Shown: positions 45,902 to 56,261, counted from the stretch's first letter. The stretch is 64,000 bases of DNA from Methylotenera sp. (GCA_009693255.1 SHXQ01000007.1:1-64000), one strand, 5' to 3'. Translations and numbers: made by a program. The notes: a model not told the origin generated them from the sequence alone.

Positions 45902-47101
45902 CTAATGCTGAATCAGTTTGCGGGGAATAACATGAAGGTAACCAGCCATATACCAATTATAAAGCTGTTGTAGTAGTGTTGAATCTAGCGCTTGATTAGC
46001 CATTAAATCATCGCTAATAAGGCGCCGCTTGTCAGAAAGACGCTTTAATATGACGGCTGATTCGCCGGTGAAATTGGCCATTTCCCCATTCAGAAAGAAA
46101 TTATCGCCAGCAAATAGCATTAAGCTTTTTAGGTCAAGCGCAATGCCAATAGTCGTCACTTTTTCAGAGAAAGTACGTAAAGATATTTTTTTATTAGCAT
46201 CAAAAACTACGTCTGACTTAGGGTCAGAAAGATAGGTGCCTAAAAATTCTGAAACCATAGCCTCAGACCATTTAACTTTTTGTAAATTGGCGCTGACAGT
46301 ACTAATCATTTTTTTGCCAATTTCAGCAGGGTGTTTTTGCCAAGTTAAATCAGCATCTTGGTAGATGCCATCCAATACCCATTGGGCTTGATTCAATTTA
46401 TCCTGCATAAAGCCTAAAAACTCAGTCGCAAGCTCTTGGTTTTTTGGGGCACGAAAACCAATGGAATAGGTCATACAGTCTTTACCTCCGTCTGATACGG
46501 CGATTCCCCAATGGGCAAGATGAGGTGGTAAATACAGCATGTCTCCTGCTTCCAGCAACCACTCTTGTGCGGTGTCAAAATTTTGCAAAATACGTAAAGG
46601 GGCACCCTCAATTAAGCTTAAGTCTGTTTGTGCGCTGATGCGCCACAGACGCTTACCTTGGCCTTGCAATAAGAACACATCATAACTATCAAAGTGAGGC
46701 CCCACGCCGCCGCCATCAGGGGCGTAACTGACCATGAGGTCATCAAGTCGCGCATGTGGAATAAAGTTAAATTGCTGTAATAGCGCAGCCGCTTCTGGCA
46801 AATGATGATTAACGCTTTGTACTAATAAGGTCCAGTGATGTTGTTCGGATGGTTTGTCTGGTAGTTTGGCAAAATCAGCCTCATCAAAAGGACCGTGATG
46901 GGCATGCCATTTCCCCTTAATATACTCAACAATGCGTGATTGCACGTCATCCTCGCAAGCTAAGCCAGCCAACTCTTCGGGGCACAGTAGCCCCTCAAAG
47001 TGAGGAATTGCATTTTTAATCAGCAAGGGTTTTTTTTGCCAATATTCGTCCAGAAATTGGCTAGGCGTAAGATTGTTTAATAACAGTAAGGGTGTGTTCA
47101 T
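45902..47101 (-). CDS. JmjC/cupin ribosomal oxygenase (RoxA/YcfD-like)
   Basis: Fe(II)/2-oxoglutarate oxygenase of the group that hydroxylates an Arg of ribosomal protein L16. The 399-residue protein has the iron triad His136 and Asp138 in GPHFDSYDVFLLQ with His197 in HLAHWGI. YWQKKPLLIKNAIP near residue 20 and the winged-helix C-terminal domain also fit YcfD. The gene begins a two-gene unit with the unknown ORF at 45390. It diverges from the molybdoenzyme. Confidence 0.9.
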   Translation of the reverse strand: MNTPLLLLNNLTPSQFLDEYWQKKPLLIKNAIPHFEGLLCPEELAGLACEDDVQSRIVEYIKGKWHAHHGPFDEADFAKLPDKPSEQHHWTLLVQSVNHHLPEAAALLQQFNFIPHARLDDLMVSYAPDGGGVGPHFDSYDVFLLQGQGKRLWRISAQTDLSLIEGAPLRILQNFDTAQEWLLEAGDMLYLPPHLAHWGIAVSDGGKDCMTYSIGFRAPKNQELATEFLGFMQDKLNQAQWVLDGIYQDADLTWQKHPAEIGKKMISTVSANLQKVKWSEAMVSEFLGTYLSDPKSDVVFDANKKISLRTFSEKVTTIGIALDLKSLMLFAGDNFFLNGEMANFTGESAVILKRLSDKRRLISDDLMANQALDSTLLQQLYNWYMAGYLHVIPRKLIQH

Positions 47102-47237
47102 AGCGTAATTTTAATCGCATTTTCTCAAGATGTATCAATTATAAAAGCGCTCATGGGTTGCTCTGATATACAACTATGGTTATAGTTAAGCCCATAAGGA
47201 TAGTGACTTATTTTAATTAATTGAGGAACTCTTTAAA

Positions 47238-49364
47238 ATGAATAAATCGACTGAGGTGAAAACTTTTCATGGAGGTTGTCCGCATGATTGCCCAGATACC
47301 TGTGCTATGGTCTATACGGTTAAAGATGGCAGGCTCTTATCAGTAACCGGCAATACGGAACACCCCATGACCCGGGGTGGTTTATGTGTCAAATTAAAAG
47401 ATTATGAGAAGCGTCATTATCACCCTGATCGCCTGCTTCATCCTCTCAAAAGAACAGGGCCCAAGGGTAGCAAGCAGTTTAAACGCATTACTTGGGATGA
47501 AGCGCTAGACGAAATTACCAGCAAGTGGAAAGCTATTATTGCCACCGATGGCCCGCATGCCATTATGCCTAACAGTTATTTAGGCAATCAAGGTCTGGTG
47601 CATGGCTTAAATGGCGGCGATGCCTTTTTTAACCGCATGGGTGCTACGGTAACTGAACGCACCTTCTGCGGGGAAGGTTCATGCACTGCGTGGTTACTTA
47701 CCGTTGGGCCTACCGCTGGTGTTGACCCTGAAAGCTTTATCCATTCTAAATACATTGTCATCTGGGCATGTAATTCGGTCAGTACAAACCTGCATCATTG
47801 GCATATTGTTAAAGAAGCCCAGAAAAAAGGCGCGAAGGTGGTGGTAATTGATTCTTATGCCTCAAAAACCGCCAAAGAAGCCGATTGGCATATAGCGCCA
47901 AAACCTGGCACTGATGGCGCACTCGCCATGGCGATGATGAACGTGATTATTACAGAGGGTTTGGTCGATCAAGACTATATTGATCGCTACACCGTGGGCT
48001 ATGCAGAACTAGTAGAACGTGTCAAAACCAGAACGCCTAGATGGGCAGAAAAAATTACCGGCATTGCCGCCGACGACATCCGCAAATTTGCCAGGGAATA
48101 TGCTACCACGCCACCAGCGGCAATCCGTTTAGGTGTCGCGCTAGAGCGTAGTTACGGAGGTAGCCAAGCCATACGCGCGGTCACTTGTCTGCCTGCCTTG
48201 ATTGGCGCATGGCGCCACGTGGGTGGTGGTGCGCTGCAATTTCCGGTGTGGGAGCACCCGTATAAATTTGATGTGATTTCACGTCCGGATTTAATCCCGG
48301 AGGGCACGCCAGTGGTGAATAACTTGCAACTAGGCCGCGTACTGACCGGCGAAATAAAACTCAAAACGCCGATTAAATCCATGATGGTGTGGAACACCAA
48401 TCCTGTCACGCAGGCACCTGAAACTGATAAAATTATTAAAGGCTTGGCACGTGAAGATTTATTCACGGTAGTTGCGGAGCATTTTATGTCCGATACGGCC
48501 GCCTATGCCGATATTGTGCTACCTGCCGCCATGGGTGCGGAGATGGAAGATATGGTGCTGTCATGGGGGCATTTGTACCTCACCTATAATGCAAAATGCA
48601 TAGCACCACCGGGCGAAGCGATGCCTAATAACGAAATTTTTAGACAGTTAGCCAAGCGTATGGGCTATGAAGAAGATAACTTCAAATGGAACGATACTGA
48701 ATGCTTAGAAAACTATGTGGATTGGGCTTCACCAACCTGTGACGGCATTGATTTAGAGTATTTACGTGTACATGGCTTTGCGCGCTTAAAAGCATTTGGC
48801 GATAAAGACACGCGTGCCCGTCATGCTAAAGGTGAATTCCCTACACCCACAGGAAAATGCCACTTTTTGGTAGAAGGTGCCAAAAATTTTGTGGCTGGGC
48901 CATTCCGGCAGATGTATGACGGTTTCCAACCTGGCGAAGATATTGATCCTTTGCCAGATTATTTGGCCTCCCGAGAAACGCCCGCCACCAATCCAACCTT
49001 GGCCGCTAAATACCCGCTCAACATTATTTCACCCAAGAGTCATGGTTTTTTAAACTCTTGCTATGCCAATGTGGCAGAGAAAATTAAAGGGCAGGGTGAG
49101 CAGTTTGTCATGATTAATCAGTTAGATGCCACGGCACGAAATATTAAACTAGGTGACGTCGTAAAAGTATTTAATGATCGAGGGGTGTTTGAGGGGGTGG
49201 CGAGAATCTCGGATGATGTGAATGAGGGGATTGTGGTGGCGACCTTAGGCTATTGGCGTCAACTCAATAATGGCACGGTGAACTGTATTAGCTCAGCGGA
49301 GTTTGGTGATATGGGACATTCGACAACGTTTAGTGATAACTTAGTCGAGGTGGCATTGCGCTAG
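47238..49364 (+). CDS. molybdopterin-dependent oxidoreductase with N-terminal [4Fe-4S] site
   Basis: A 708-residue CISM/DMSO-reductase family enzyme. The N-terminal cluster ligands are Cys14, Cys18, Cys22 and Cys50 (GGCPHDCPDTCAM and GGLCVK). A candidate Mo ligand is the Cys in ERTFCGEGSCTAW near residue 140. IVIWACNSVSTN, MMVWNTNPVTQAPE and the C-terminal dinucleotide-binding domain are standard. There is no Tat signal, so it is probably cytoplasmic. No electron-transfer partner is adjacent, and the substrate is unknown. Confidence 0.88.
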   Translation: MNKSTEVKTFHGGCPHDCPDTCAMVYTVKDGRLLSVTGNTEHPMTRGGLCVKLKDYEKRHYHPDRLLHPLKRTGPKGSKQFKRITWDEALDEITSKWKAIIATDGPHAIMPNSYLGNQGLVHGLNGGDAFFNRMGATVTERTFCGEGSCTAWLLTVGPTAGVDPESFIHSKYIVIWACNSVSTNLHHWHIVKEAQKKGAKVVVIDSYASKTAKEADWHIAPKPGTDGALAMAMMNVIITEGLVDQDYIDRYTVGYAELVERVKTRTPRWAEKITGIAADDIRKFAREYATTPPAAIRLGVALERSYGGSQAIRAVTCLPALIGAWRHVGGGALQFPVWEHPYKFDVISRPDLIPEGTPVVNNLQLGRVLTGEIKLKTPIKSMMVWNTNPVTQAPETDKIIKGLAREDLFTVVAEHFMSDTAAYADIVLPAAMGAEMEDMVLSWGHLYLTYNAKCIAPPGEAMPNNEIFRQLAKRMGYEEDNFKWNDTECLENYVDWASPTCDGIDLEYLRVHGFARLKAFGDKDTRARHAKGEFPTPTGKCHFLVEGAKNFVAGPFRQMYDGFQPGEDIDPLPDYLASRETPATNPTLAAKYPLNIISPKSHGFLNSCYANVAEKIKGQGEQFVMINQLDATARNIKLGDVVKVFNDRGVFEGVARISDDVNEGIVVATLGYWRQLNNGTVNCISSAEFGDMGHSTTFSDNLVEVALR

Positions 49365-49421
49365 AAGGGTGCTTTGGCTACTAGATTTTGGCGATGGTTG
49401 AGAATGAAGTAAAATCGCACT

Positions 49422-50438
49422 ATGAATATTTACACACTTGCCAAACCTTTTATTTTTCAGCTTGATGCCGAAATTGCTCACGACCTCACTTTAAAAACCT
49501 TAAAATCTGCCCAAAGTTTGGGGGCTTTAAAGTGGTATCCTGCGCCACCTAGTTGCCAACCACGGCAAGTCATGGGTATTACCTTCCCTAACCCAGTAGG
49601 ATTAGCCGCAGGCTTGGATAAAAATGGGCTGGTCATAGAGGCTATGGCGGCCCTAGGCTTTGGTTTTATTGAAGTGGGTACCGTTACCCCTAGGCCGCAA
49701 CCTGGCAACCCTAAGCCGCGCTTATTTCGCGTAAAAGAAGCACAGGGCATTGTGAATCGCTTTGGCTTTAATAATTTGGGCGTAGATCACTTAATAGAAA
49801 ACGTTAAAGCCGCTAAATACCAAGGCGTGCTTGGTATTAATATTGGTAAAAACTTTGATACACCAATAGAAAATGCGGTGGAGGATTACTTGATTTGTAT
49901 GCAAAAAGTCTATGCACATGCCAGTTATATCACGGTGAATATTTCATCACCCAACACTAAAAATCTGCGTGCTTTGCAGGAAAAAGAAGCATTGTCGCAT
50001 TTGTTGGCCACGTTAAAGGCAGCGCAAACTAAACTTTCAGATCAGCATGGTAAGTATGTCCCCATTACCTTAAAGATAGCGCCAGACTTGGAGTATGAGA
50101 AAATCAATGAAATTGCGGACTTGTTGATGGCGCATCACATAGACGGTGTGATTGCGACGAATACCACTTTGGCTCGTGATAGGGTGCAAGGTATGACGCA
50201 TGCCGATGAAGCGGGAGGCCTGTCAGGCGCGCCAGTACATGAAAAATCAACTTTAGTGATAGGGAAATTGTCACAACGTTTGCAAGGTACTTTGCCGATT
50301 ATTGGTGTGGGTGGTATTTTAAGTGGCGCAGACGCCGCTGAAAAAATTGCCGCCGGCGCTGACTTGGTGCAAGTGTATAGCGGTTTGATTTATAAAGGAC
50401 CCAAGTTGGTCCATGAGATTTGTAAAACTTTAGGATAA
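49422..50438 (+). CDS. pyrD: dihydroorotate dehydrogenase (quinone), class 2
   Basis: Membrane-associated pyrimidine enzyme that passes electrons to quinone. The 338-residue protein has the class 2 N-terminal helix. [19 protein letters not shown] and [20 protein letters not shown] follow, with the catalytic Ser in the [14 protein letters not shown] segment. [16 protein letters not shown] and YSGLIYKGP close the barrel. Its stop overlaps the next ATG (TAATG), coupling it to the GST gene. Confidence 0.97.
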   Translation: MNIYTLAKPFIFQLDAEIAHDLTLKTLKSAQSLGALKWYPAPPSCQPRQVMGITFPNPVGLAAGLDKNGLVIEAMAALGFGFIEVGTVTPRPQPGNPKPRLFRVKEAQGIVNRFGFNNLGVDHLIENVKAAKYQGVLGINIGKNFDTPIENAVEDYLICMQKVYAHASYITVNISSPNTKNLRALQEKEALSHLLATLKAAQTKLSDQHGKYVPITLKIAPDLEYEKINEIADLLMAHHIDGVIATNTTLARDRVQGMTHADEAGGLSGAPVHEKSTLVIGKLSQRLQGTLPIIGVGGILSGADAAEKIAAGADLVQVYSGLIYKGPKLVHEICKTLG

Positions 50439-51040
50439 TGGCTTTAGCTATATTGTATTCGTATCGCCGCTGCCCCTACGCCATGCGCGCAAGAATGGCG
50501 CTCAAATTGGCGAAAATTGATGTTGAAATCCGTGAAATTTCTTTACGCAATAAGCCCGCCCACCTATTACAAGTTTCGCCTAAAGCAACCGTCCCTGTAT
50601 TGGTGCTGCAAGATGGTAAAGTGATGGATGAAAGCTTAGATATCATGCATTGGGCATTGCAAGCGCATGCCATGGGAGTGAATATCCGTGCGCGTGATGA
50701 GGCTCTTGTTTTAGAGAATGATGGTGCGTTTAAACGCGCTTTAGAGGGCTATAAATATCCAGAGCGCTACCAAAGTTTAACGCAGCAACAGCATAGAGCG
50801 CAGGGAGATATTTTTTTGCAAAAGCTGGAAAATTTACTGCATGAAAATAACTATTTGTTCAGTACTACACCCAGTTTGGCAGACATCGCGATATTTCCGT
50901 TTGTTCGGCAGTTTGCCGCAGTGGACAATGTTTGGTTTGAAGCCACGCCGTATCTAAAATTGCAAGCATGGCTGAAGAGGCTTGTTGAATCTGAATTATT
51001 TGCCAGGGTGATGGAAAAACAGCCCACTTATGTCAAATAA
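50438..51040 (+). CDS. glutathione S-transferase family protein
   Basis: A 200-residue GST-fold protein. The N-terminal thioredoxin-like domain has SYRRCPYAMRARMALKLA with Cys12 at the active-site position and the cis-Pro block KATVPVLVLQDG. DESLDIMHW follows, then a C-terminal helical domain (SLADIAIFPFVRQFA). Cys12 suggests an Omega/glutaredoxin-like chemistry. The substrate is unknown. It overlaps pyrD by one base. Confidence 0.87.
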   Translation: MALAILYSYRRCPYAMRARMALKLAKIDVEIREISLRNKPAHLLQVSPKATVPVLVLQDGKVMDESLDIMHWALQAHAMGVNIRARDEALVLENDGAFKRALEGYKYPERYQSLTQQQHRAQGDIFLQKLENLLHENNYLFSTTPSLADIAIFPFVRQFAAVDNVWFEATPYLKLQAWLKRLVESELFARVMEKQPTYVK

Positions 51041-51074
51041 TTGGACTGTTTTTCTTGCGCGCATGATGGGAAAG

Positions 51075-53348
51075 TTATACCGCCACCAATGCACTTTCTG
51101 ATGAGGCTTTGTTATTGGAAAAAATAAGTTTAACTTCATCTTTATCATCAATATCCACATGCACCGTTCCGCCATTTGCCAACTTGCCAAATAATAATTC
51201 ATCTGCCAGCGCCTTACGTATTGTGTCCTGAATCAATCGTGCCATAGGCCGAGCGCCCATCAGTGGATCAAAGCCTTTTTTACCTAAGTAAGTTTTTAGT
51301 GCATCACTGAAGGTTACTTCGACTTTTTTATCATGCAACTGATCTTCAAGTTGAATCAAGAATTTATCGACCACGCGGATAATGATATCTTGTGACAGTG
51401 AAGCGAACGATACGGTCGCATCTAAGCGGTTGCGGAATTCCGGAGAGAATAAGCGTTTAATATCAGCTTGCTCGTCGCCAGTTTGCTTAGTCGTGGTAAA
51501 GCCCATGTTCGCTTTAGATAAGTTCTCCGCCCCAGCATTGGTGGTCATAATGAGGGTCACATTTCTAAAGTCCGCTTTGCGCCCATTATTGTCGGTGAGA
51601 GTGCCGTGGTCCATCACCTGCAGCAAAATGTTAAAAATATCGGGATGGGCTTTTTCAATCTCGTCTAGCAACAATACGCAATAAGGATGTTTGGTGATGG
51701 ATTCGGTCATCAAGCCACCTTGCTCAAAGCCCACGTAGCCTGGAGGTGCCCCAATTAGGCGCGATACCGCATGACGCTCCATGTACTCACTCATGTCAAA
51801 GCGAATCAATTCTATGCCCATAATGTAAGCCAATTGTTTGGCTACTTCAGTTTTACCTACGCCAGTGGGTCCGCTAAATAAGAAATTTCCTATGGGTTTA
51901 TTGCCTTGACCTAAGCCACTGCGCGCCATTTTTATGGCCGATGTCAGCACTTCAATCGCTTTATCTTGACCAAACACCACGGCTTTTAAGTCGCGCCCTA
52001 AGGTTTTAAGCGCACTGCGGTCATCGTTAGAGATGTTTTTTGGTGGGATACGTGCAATTTTAGCAACGATATCTTCAATCTCTTTGTTGCCTATGATTTT
52101 TTTCTGTTTTGATTTCGGCAATATGCGTTGCGCGGCACCCGCCTCATCAATCACATCAATTGCTTTGTCCGGTAAATGGCGATCATTGATATATTTAGCC
52201 GATAATTCAGCCGCAGTAATCAATGCACTTGTCGCGTATTTAACGTTGTGATACGACTCGAAGCGTGATTTTAAGCCTTTTAATATTTCTATGGTTTCAG
52301 GCACACTAGGTTCAGCCACATCGATTTTTTGGAAACGGCGTGCTAAGGCATGATCTTTTTCAAAAACACCGCGATATTCCTGATAAGTGGTAGCCCCAAT
52401 ACACTTGAGCGTACCATTTGACAGGGCTGGTTTGAGCAAGTTGCTGGCATCTAAAGTGCCGCCGCTGGCAGAGCCAGCGCCGATTAGGGTGTGAATTTCA
52501 TCAATAAATAAAATGGCATCAGGGTCTTCAGCTAGTTGCTTCATGACGGCTTTTAAGCGCTGTTCAAAGTCACCGCGATATTTGGTGCCGGCCAATAATG
52601 CCCCCAAGTCTAAGGCGTAAACGGTTGCATTAGCCAATACCTCTGGAATGTCTTTTTCTACAATACGCCGCGCTAAGCCTTCAGCGATGGCGGTTTTACC
52701 TACGCCCGCTTCGCCCACTAATAAAGGGTTATTCTTACGGCGGCGGCAAAGTGTTTGTACAACACGCTCTAACTCAGGACCGCGACCAATCAGCGGGTCA
52801 ATTTTCCCTGCGGCCACTTGTGCATTTAAATTAAGGGTGTAATTTTCAAGCGCACCATTGGGTGCTACTTCAGCGTCTACTTCTTGATCGGCACTTTCTG
52901 CTTTTGCCGACTCACTAATTTTTGACACGCCATGTGATATGAAATTGACCACATCTAAGCGTGTTACACCTTGTTGGTGTAAGAAAAATACGGCATGTGA
53001 ATCTTTTTCACCAAAGATGGCGACAAGTACATTTGCGCCGGTGACTTCTTTTTTGCCAGAGGACTGCACATGTAACATAGCGCGCTGAATGACGCGTTGA
53101 AATCCTAATGTAGGCTGGGTATCAACATCCTCTTGGCCGCTGACTGTTGGGGTATGTTCATTGATATACTGATTGAGTTCGGTGCGTAATATTTCTAGTT
53201 TTGCCCCACACGCACGCATGACCTCGGCGGCGGTTGGGTTGTCTATCATCGCGAGTAGCAAATGTTCAACCGTAATGAGCTCGTGACGCTTTTGTCGCGC
53301 GTCCATAAATGCCATGTGTAGGCTAACTTCTAATTCTTGAGCAATCAT
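51075..53348 (-). CDS. clpA: ATP-dependent Clp protease ATP-binding subunit ClpA
   Basis: AAA+ unfoldase that feeds ClpP. The 757-residue protein has the N-domain (ELEVSLHMAFMDARQKRHE) and two Walker A motifs, GEAGVGKT near residue 210 and GPTGVGKT near residue 495. IGAPPGYVGFEQGG is the pore loop region. The C-terminal MARLIQDTIRKALADELLFG is standard. The IGF/L loop for ClpP was not pinned down. It follows clpS by 101 bp, and clpP is not in the window. Confidence 0.97.
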   Translation of the reverse strand: MIAQELEVSLHMAFMDARQKRHELITVEHLLLAMIDNPTAAEVMRACGAKLEILRTELNQYINEHTPTVSGQEDVDTQPTLGFQRVIQRAMLHVQSSGKKEVTGANVLVAIFGEKDSHAVFFLHQQGVTRLDVVNFISHGVSKISESAKAESADQEVDAEVAPNGALENYTLNLNAQVAAGKIDPLIGRGPELERVVQTLCRRRKNNPLLVGEAGVGKTAIAEGLARRIVEKDIPEVLANATVYALDLGALLAGTKYRGDFEQRLKAVMKQLAEDPDAILFIDEIHTLIGAGSASGGTLDASNLLKPALSNGTLKCIGATTYQEYRGVFEKDHALARRFQKIDVAEPSVPETIEILKGLKSRFESYHNVKYATSALITAAELSAKYINDRHLPDKAIDVIDEAGAAQRILPKSKQKKIIGNKEIEDIVAKIARIPPKNISNDDRSALKTLGRDLKAVVFGQDKAIEVLTSAIKMARSGLGQGNKPIGNFLFSGPTGVGKTEVAKQLAYIMGIELIRFDMSEYMERHAVSRLIGAPPGYVGFEQGGLMTESITKHPYCVLLLDEIEKAHPDIFNILLQVMDHGTLTDNNGRKADFRNVTLIMTTNAGAENLSKANMGFTTTKQTGDEQADIKRLFSPEFRNRLDATVSFASLSQDIIIRVVDKFLIQLEDQLHDKKVEVTFSDALKTYLGKKGFDPLMGARPMARLIQDTIRKALADELLFGKLANGGTVHVDIDDKDEVKLIFSNNKASSESALVAV

Positions 53349-53410
53349 TTTAGATCCTTACGTTTCAATATTATGTCTAAGCCCGACTCAAGTTGATTAC
53401 ACTACGCTTA

Positions 53411-53458
53411 CGCCAGTTTTATGCTGGAAACTTCACTATTGCGCCAGCTTTATACTGG
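53411..53458. repeat. two similar small hairpins between clpS and clpA
   Basis: CGCCAGTTTTATGCTGG (53411-53427) and CGCCAGCTTTATACTGG (53442-53458) differ at two positions. Each has CCAG/CTGG arms around a T-rich centre. The second overlaps the last codons of clpS. On the message strand the two elements are 14 nt apart, and no U-run follows. Confidence 0.75.
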
Positions 53459-53761
53459 CTCTATTGTACATTGCAAAGGATGCTGTAGTTCTTTTGCGAA
53501 GTTTAGCACCTGATGCATTTTTGTTTCTGCGATGTCTTGTGGATATATGCCACATATCCCTACGCCTTCAGTATGCACTTGGAGCATAATTTTTGTCGCT
53601 TGTTCACGACTTTTATTAAAAAATCGCTCGATACATTCAACGACAAATTCCATGGGCGTGTAATCATCATTTAGCAGCAACACTTTAAACATGGGTGGCA
53701 ATTTTGTTTTTTCGATTTCAGGTTTAAGTATTGTGTTGCTATCGTTTGGTGAGTTAGCCAT
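53450..53761 (-). CDS. clpS: ClpA adaptor ClpS
   Basis: Delivers N-degron substrates to ClpAP. The 103-residue protein has the conserved core [20 protein letters not shown] (residues 29-48), [23 protein letters not shown] and the C-terminal LQCTIEPV. The Asn-Asp in LLNDDYTPM belongs to the N-end residue pocket. It precedes clpA on the same strand, the standard operon. Confidence 0.97.
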   Translation of the reverse strand: MANSPNDSNTILKPEIEKTKLPPMFKVLLLNDDYTPMEFVVECIERFFNKSREQATKIMLQVHTEGVGICGIYPQDIAETKMHQVLNFAKELQHPLQCTIEPV

Positions 53762-53874
53762 ATCTATCTATTTTGAGCTAACCTATAAAAAATTCAAGTC
53801 TAATTTGAATAGCTTGATGATAAATGGCTCATTAAATTTCATTGTGTGGAATAGGCAGGAAAAAGACTGGCAAA

Positions 53875-55146
53875 TTAAGGAAATATTTTAACGATTTTGA
53901 CAATCCGGTCTTGGGTTTGCACAATTTCTAGTACATGATTGCCAACCTTAAAGCTGGTGTTGGATTCTGGGATATCTTCAAAATGTTCGATGATTAAGCC
54001 ATTAAGCGTACGTGGACCGTCAAGTGGGAAGTTTAGGTTTAACTTTTTATTGAGATCGCGCAAGGTGCTACTGCCGTCTACCAACCAACTGCCGTCGGCT
54101 TCTTTTCGATAACTCCCGGACCTAGAAGGCGATTGTGTGGTGAAGTCACCTATCATTTCTTCTAAAATATCTTCTAACGTCACTAAGCCTTTAAACTCAC
54201 CGTACTCATCTACTACCAGGGCTACGCGTTGCTGCTTCTCTTGAAACTGTTGTATTTGTGTATAGAGTGGTGTGCCAGATGGGATGAAGTATGGCTCGGC
54301 AATGATCTCAAGTAATGATTCTTTGTCTAAATCGTTGCTTTCATAATTGCTGCGTAATTGCGACATGACTTTACGCAAATGTAATATACCAATAATTTCT
54401 TCTTTCTCACCTTGCCGTACAGGTAAGCGCGTATGCTGGCTGTTGAAAATTTGCTGAAAAATGTCGTCCAGCGGCGCATCAAAATCAATAGATTCCACTA
54501 AAGTGTGTGCAGTCATGACGTCATCTACCGTGATTTTTTCTAAATCAAACAAATTCAACAAAATAGACCGGTGTTTTTTAGGCATGAAATGCCCTGCATC
54601 AGTCACAATGCTGCGCAATTCTTCAGTAGAAACGGCATGATGCGCCTCTTCAAAATTGACTTGCATGCCGAGTAAGCGCATAAAGCCTTTAACAAAAATA
54701 TTCACAAACGACACGATAGGGTTAAATAGCCAAAGCAAGGGGTAGAGTAAATAACTACAAGCATAGGCAAACTTTTCGGGGTGGGCGGCCGCGATGACTT
54801 TGGGTGAAATTTCACTAAAAACTAAAATAACAAATGTCAGCACTAGCGAGCCAATCGCTAACACGTACTCCCCTTCACCAAATAATTGATGACTAATCAC
54901 GACTTCTAATGCGGATGAAGCGACAATACACAGCGTATTACCTAGCAGAATAACGCCTAGAAGTTTGTCGGTTTTGGAAAGTAAAATGCTCGCCAAGCGA
55001 GCTCCACGATGGCCTTGCTTGGCCAAATGTTTCATCCGATAACGGTTGAGTGACATGAGGCTAGTTTCTGAGATGGAGAAAAAAGCTGTACACAGGAGTA
55101 GCAACAGCAAAACGCCTAACTGCCAGTTTAAGGGAATATTATCCAA
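53875..55146 (-). CDS. CorC/HlyC (CNNM) family metal transporter
   Basis: The 423-residue protein has the DUF21 membrane domain (about four helices, residues 5-180; ISETSLMSLNRYRMKHLAKQ near residue 25). Two CBS domains follow (VMTAHTLVES to RLPVRQGE and LVVDEYGEFKGLVTLEDILE). A C-terminal CorC_HlyC domain ends the protein (LNLNFPLDGPRTLNGLI). Such CNNM proteins are usually linked to Mg2+ or Co2+ efflux; the ion here is not shown. It stands alone, 113 bp after clpS in the opposite reading direction of transcription start. Confidence 0.92.
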   Translation of the reverse strand: MDNIPLNWQLGVLLLLLLCTAFFSISETSLMSLNRYRMKHLAKQGHRGARLASILLSKTDKLLGVILLGNTLCIVASSALEVVISHQLFGEGEYVLAIGSLVLTFVILVFSEISPKVIAAAHPEKFAYACSYLLYPLLWLFNPIVSFVNIFVKGFMRLLGMQVNFEEAHHAVSTEELRSIVTDAGHFMPKKHRSILLNLFDLEKITVDDVMTAHTLVESIDFDAPLDDIFQQIFNSQHTRLPVRQGEKEEIIGILHLRKVMSQLRSNYESNDLDKESLLEIIAEPYFIPSGTPLYTQIQQFQEKQQRVALVVDEYGEFKGLVTLEDILEEMIGDFTTQSPSRSGSYRKEADGSWLVDGSSTLRDLNKKLNLNFPLDGPRTLNGLIIEHFEDIPESNTSFKVGNHVLEIVQTQDRIVKIVKIFP

Positions 55147-55249
55147 GGAAGTCTAATTTATGTGGTGAACGGTATAGTGAGTGTAACTGTGAGCGCTACT
55201 ATAAATCAAGTGTGCTTAATAACTAGCGCACTTGATTAAGTCGGTTGGA

Positions 55250-56230
55250 TTAGGCAAAGTCTGAAGGATGTGGCTCAGCAAGCGTTTCTTTTTTGCCAGC
55301 GTCTTTTATGGCGCCTTCTTTTTTATCCACATCACCAATTAAGTTGGCACGATTTACGCCCAACCACATAGCAATTGGGCAAGCCACCAATACTGAAGAG
55401 TAAATGCCAAATAAAATGCCAATGGTGAGTGCTAGTGCAAAGTTATGCAGCACTTCACCACCAAATAACAGCATAGAACCAACCATGGTTTGCGTCATGG
55501 TGTGGGTAATAATGGTGCGTGACATGGTGCGGGTAATCGCATTGTCTATCACTTGCACCACGCTAGCTTTGCGCATTTTACGGAAGTTTTCGCGCACGCG
55601 GTCAAAGACCACCACAGATTCATTGACCGAATAACCCAAGACCGCCAAAATTGCCGCAAGTACGGTCAGGTTAAACTCCCATTGAAAGAAGGCAAAAAAG
55701 CCTAAAATAATGACCACGTCATGCATGTTGGCAACAATTGCGGCTACCGCAAAACGCCATTCAAAACGAAGCCATAGATATAGCACGATGCCTAAGCTCA
55801 CAAAAAATAGCGCCAAGCCCCCATTTTCATAGAGCTCATCGCCCACTTGTGCACCAACAGCCTCTACTCGACGGATTTCTGCGCTTGGATCTGCGGCAAC
55901 TAATGCATTTTTAACTTGTTCAGAAAGCTGCGAAACAGACAGTCCTGCTTTGATAGGTAGGCGAATCAATACGTCATGACTAGAGCCAAAGTTTTGCACA
56001 GTCGCTTCCTCTAAGCCTATGCTATCTACCGCTTTACGCACACTTTCTAGGTTAGCCGCTTGTGGATAGTTGACTTCCATGACGGTGCCGCCAGTAAAGT
56101 CGACGCCAAAATTTAAACCACGCGTGGCTAAAAATACAATCGCTAAGATGAATGTCACCAATGATATTGCGGTCGTCAAACGACCGTAACTCATAAAGGG
56201 AATATCATTTTTAATTCTAAATAATTCCAT
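55250..56230 (-). CDS. secF: protein translocase subunit SecF
   Basis: Inner-membrane accessory Sec subunit that uses the proton gradient to pull out substrates. The 326-residue protein has six membrane segments, the first at residues 18-38. FGVDFTGGTVMEV and the Asp/Arg-bearing VNESVVVFDRVRENFRKMRK and RTIITHTMTQTMVG are family signatures. It follows secD by 31 bp. Confidence 0.97.
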   Translation of the reverse strand: MELFRIKNDIPFMSYGRLTTAISLVTFILAIVFLATRGLNFGVDFTGGTVMEVNYPQAANLESVRKAVDSIGLEEATVQNFGSSHDVLIRLPIKAGLSVSQLSEQVKNALVAADPSAEIRRVEAVGAQVGDELYENGGLALFFVSLGIVLYLWLRFEWRFAVAAIVANMHDVVIILGFFAFFQWEFNLTVLAAILAVLGYSVNESVVVFDRVRENFRKMRKASVVQVIDNAITRTMSRTIITHTMTQTMVGSMLLFGGEVLHNFALALTIGILFGIYSSVLVACPIAMWLGVNRANLIGDVDKKEGAIKDAGKKETLAEPHPSDFA

Positions 56231-56261
56231 AATTTTCTACTCTAAATAATAGGGGGTATGG

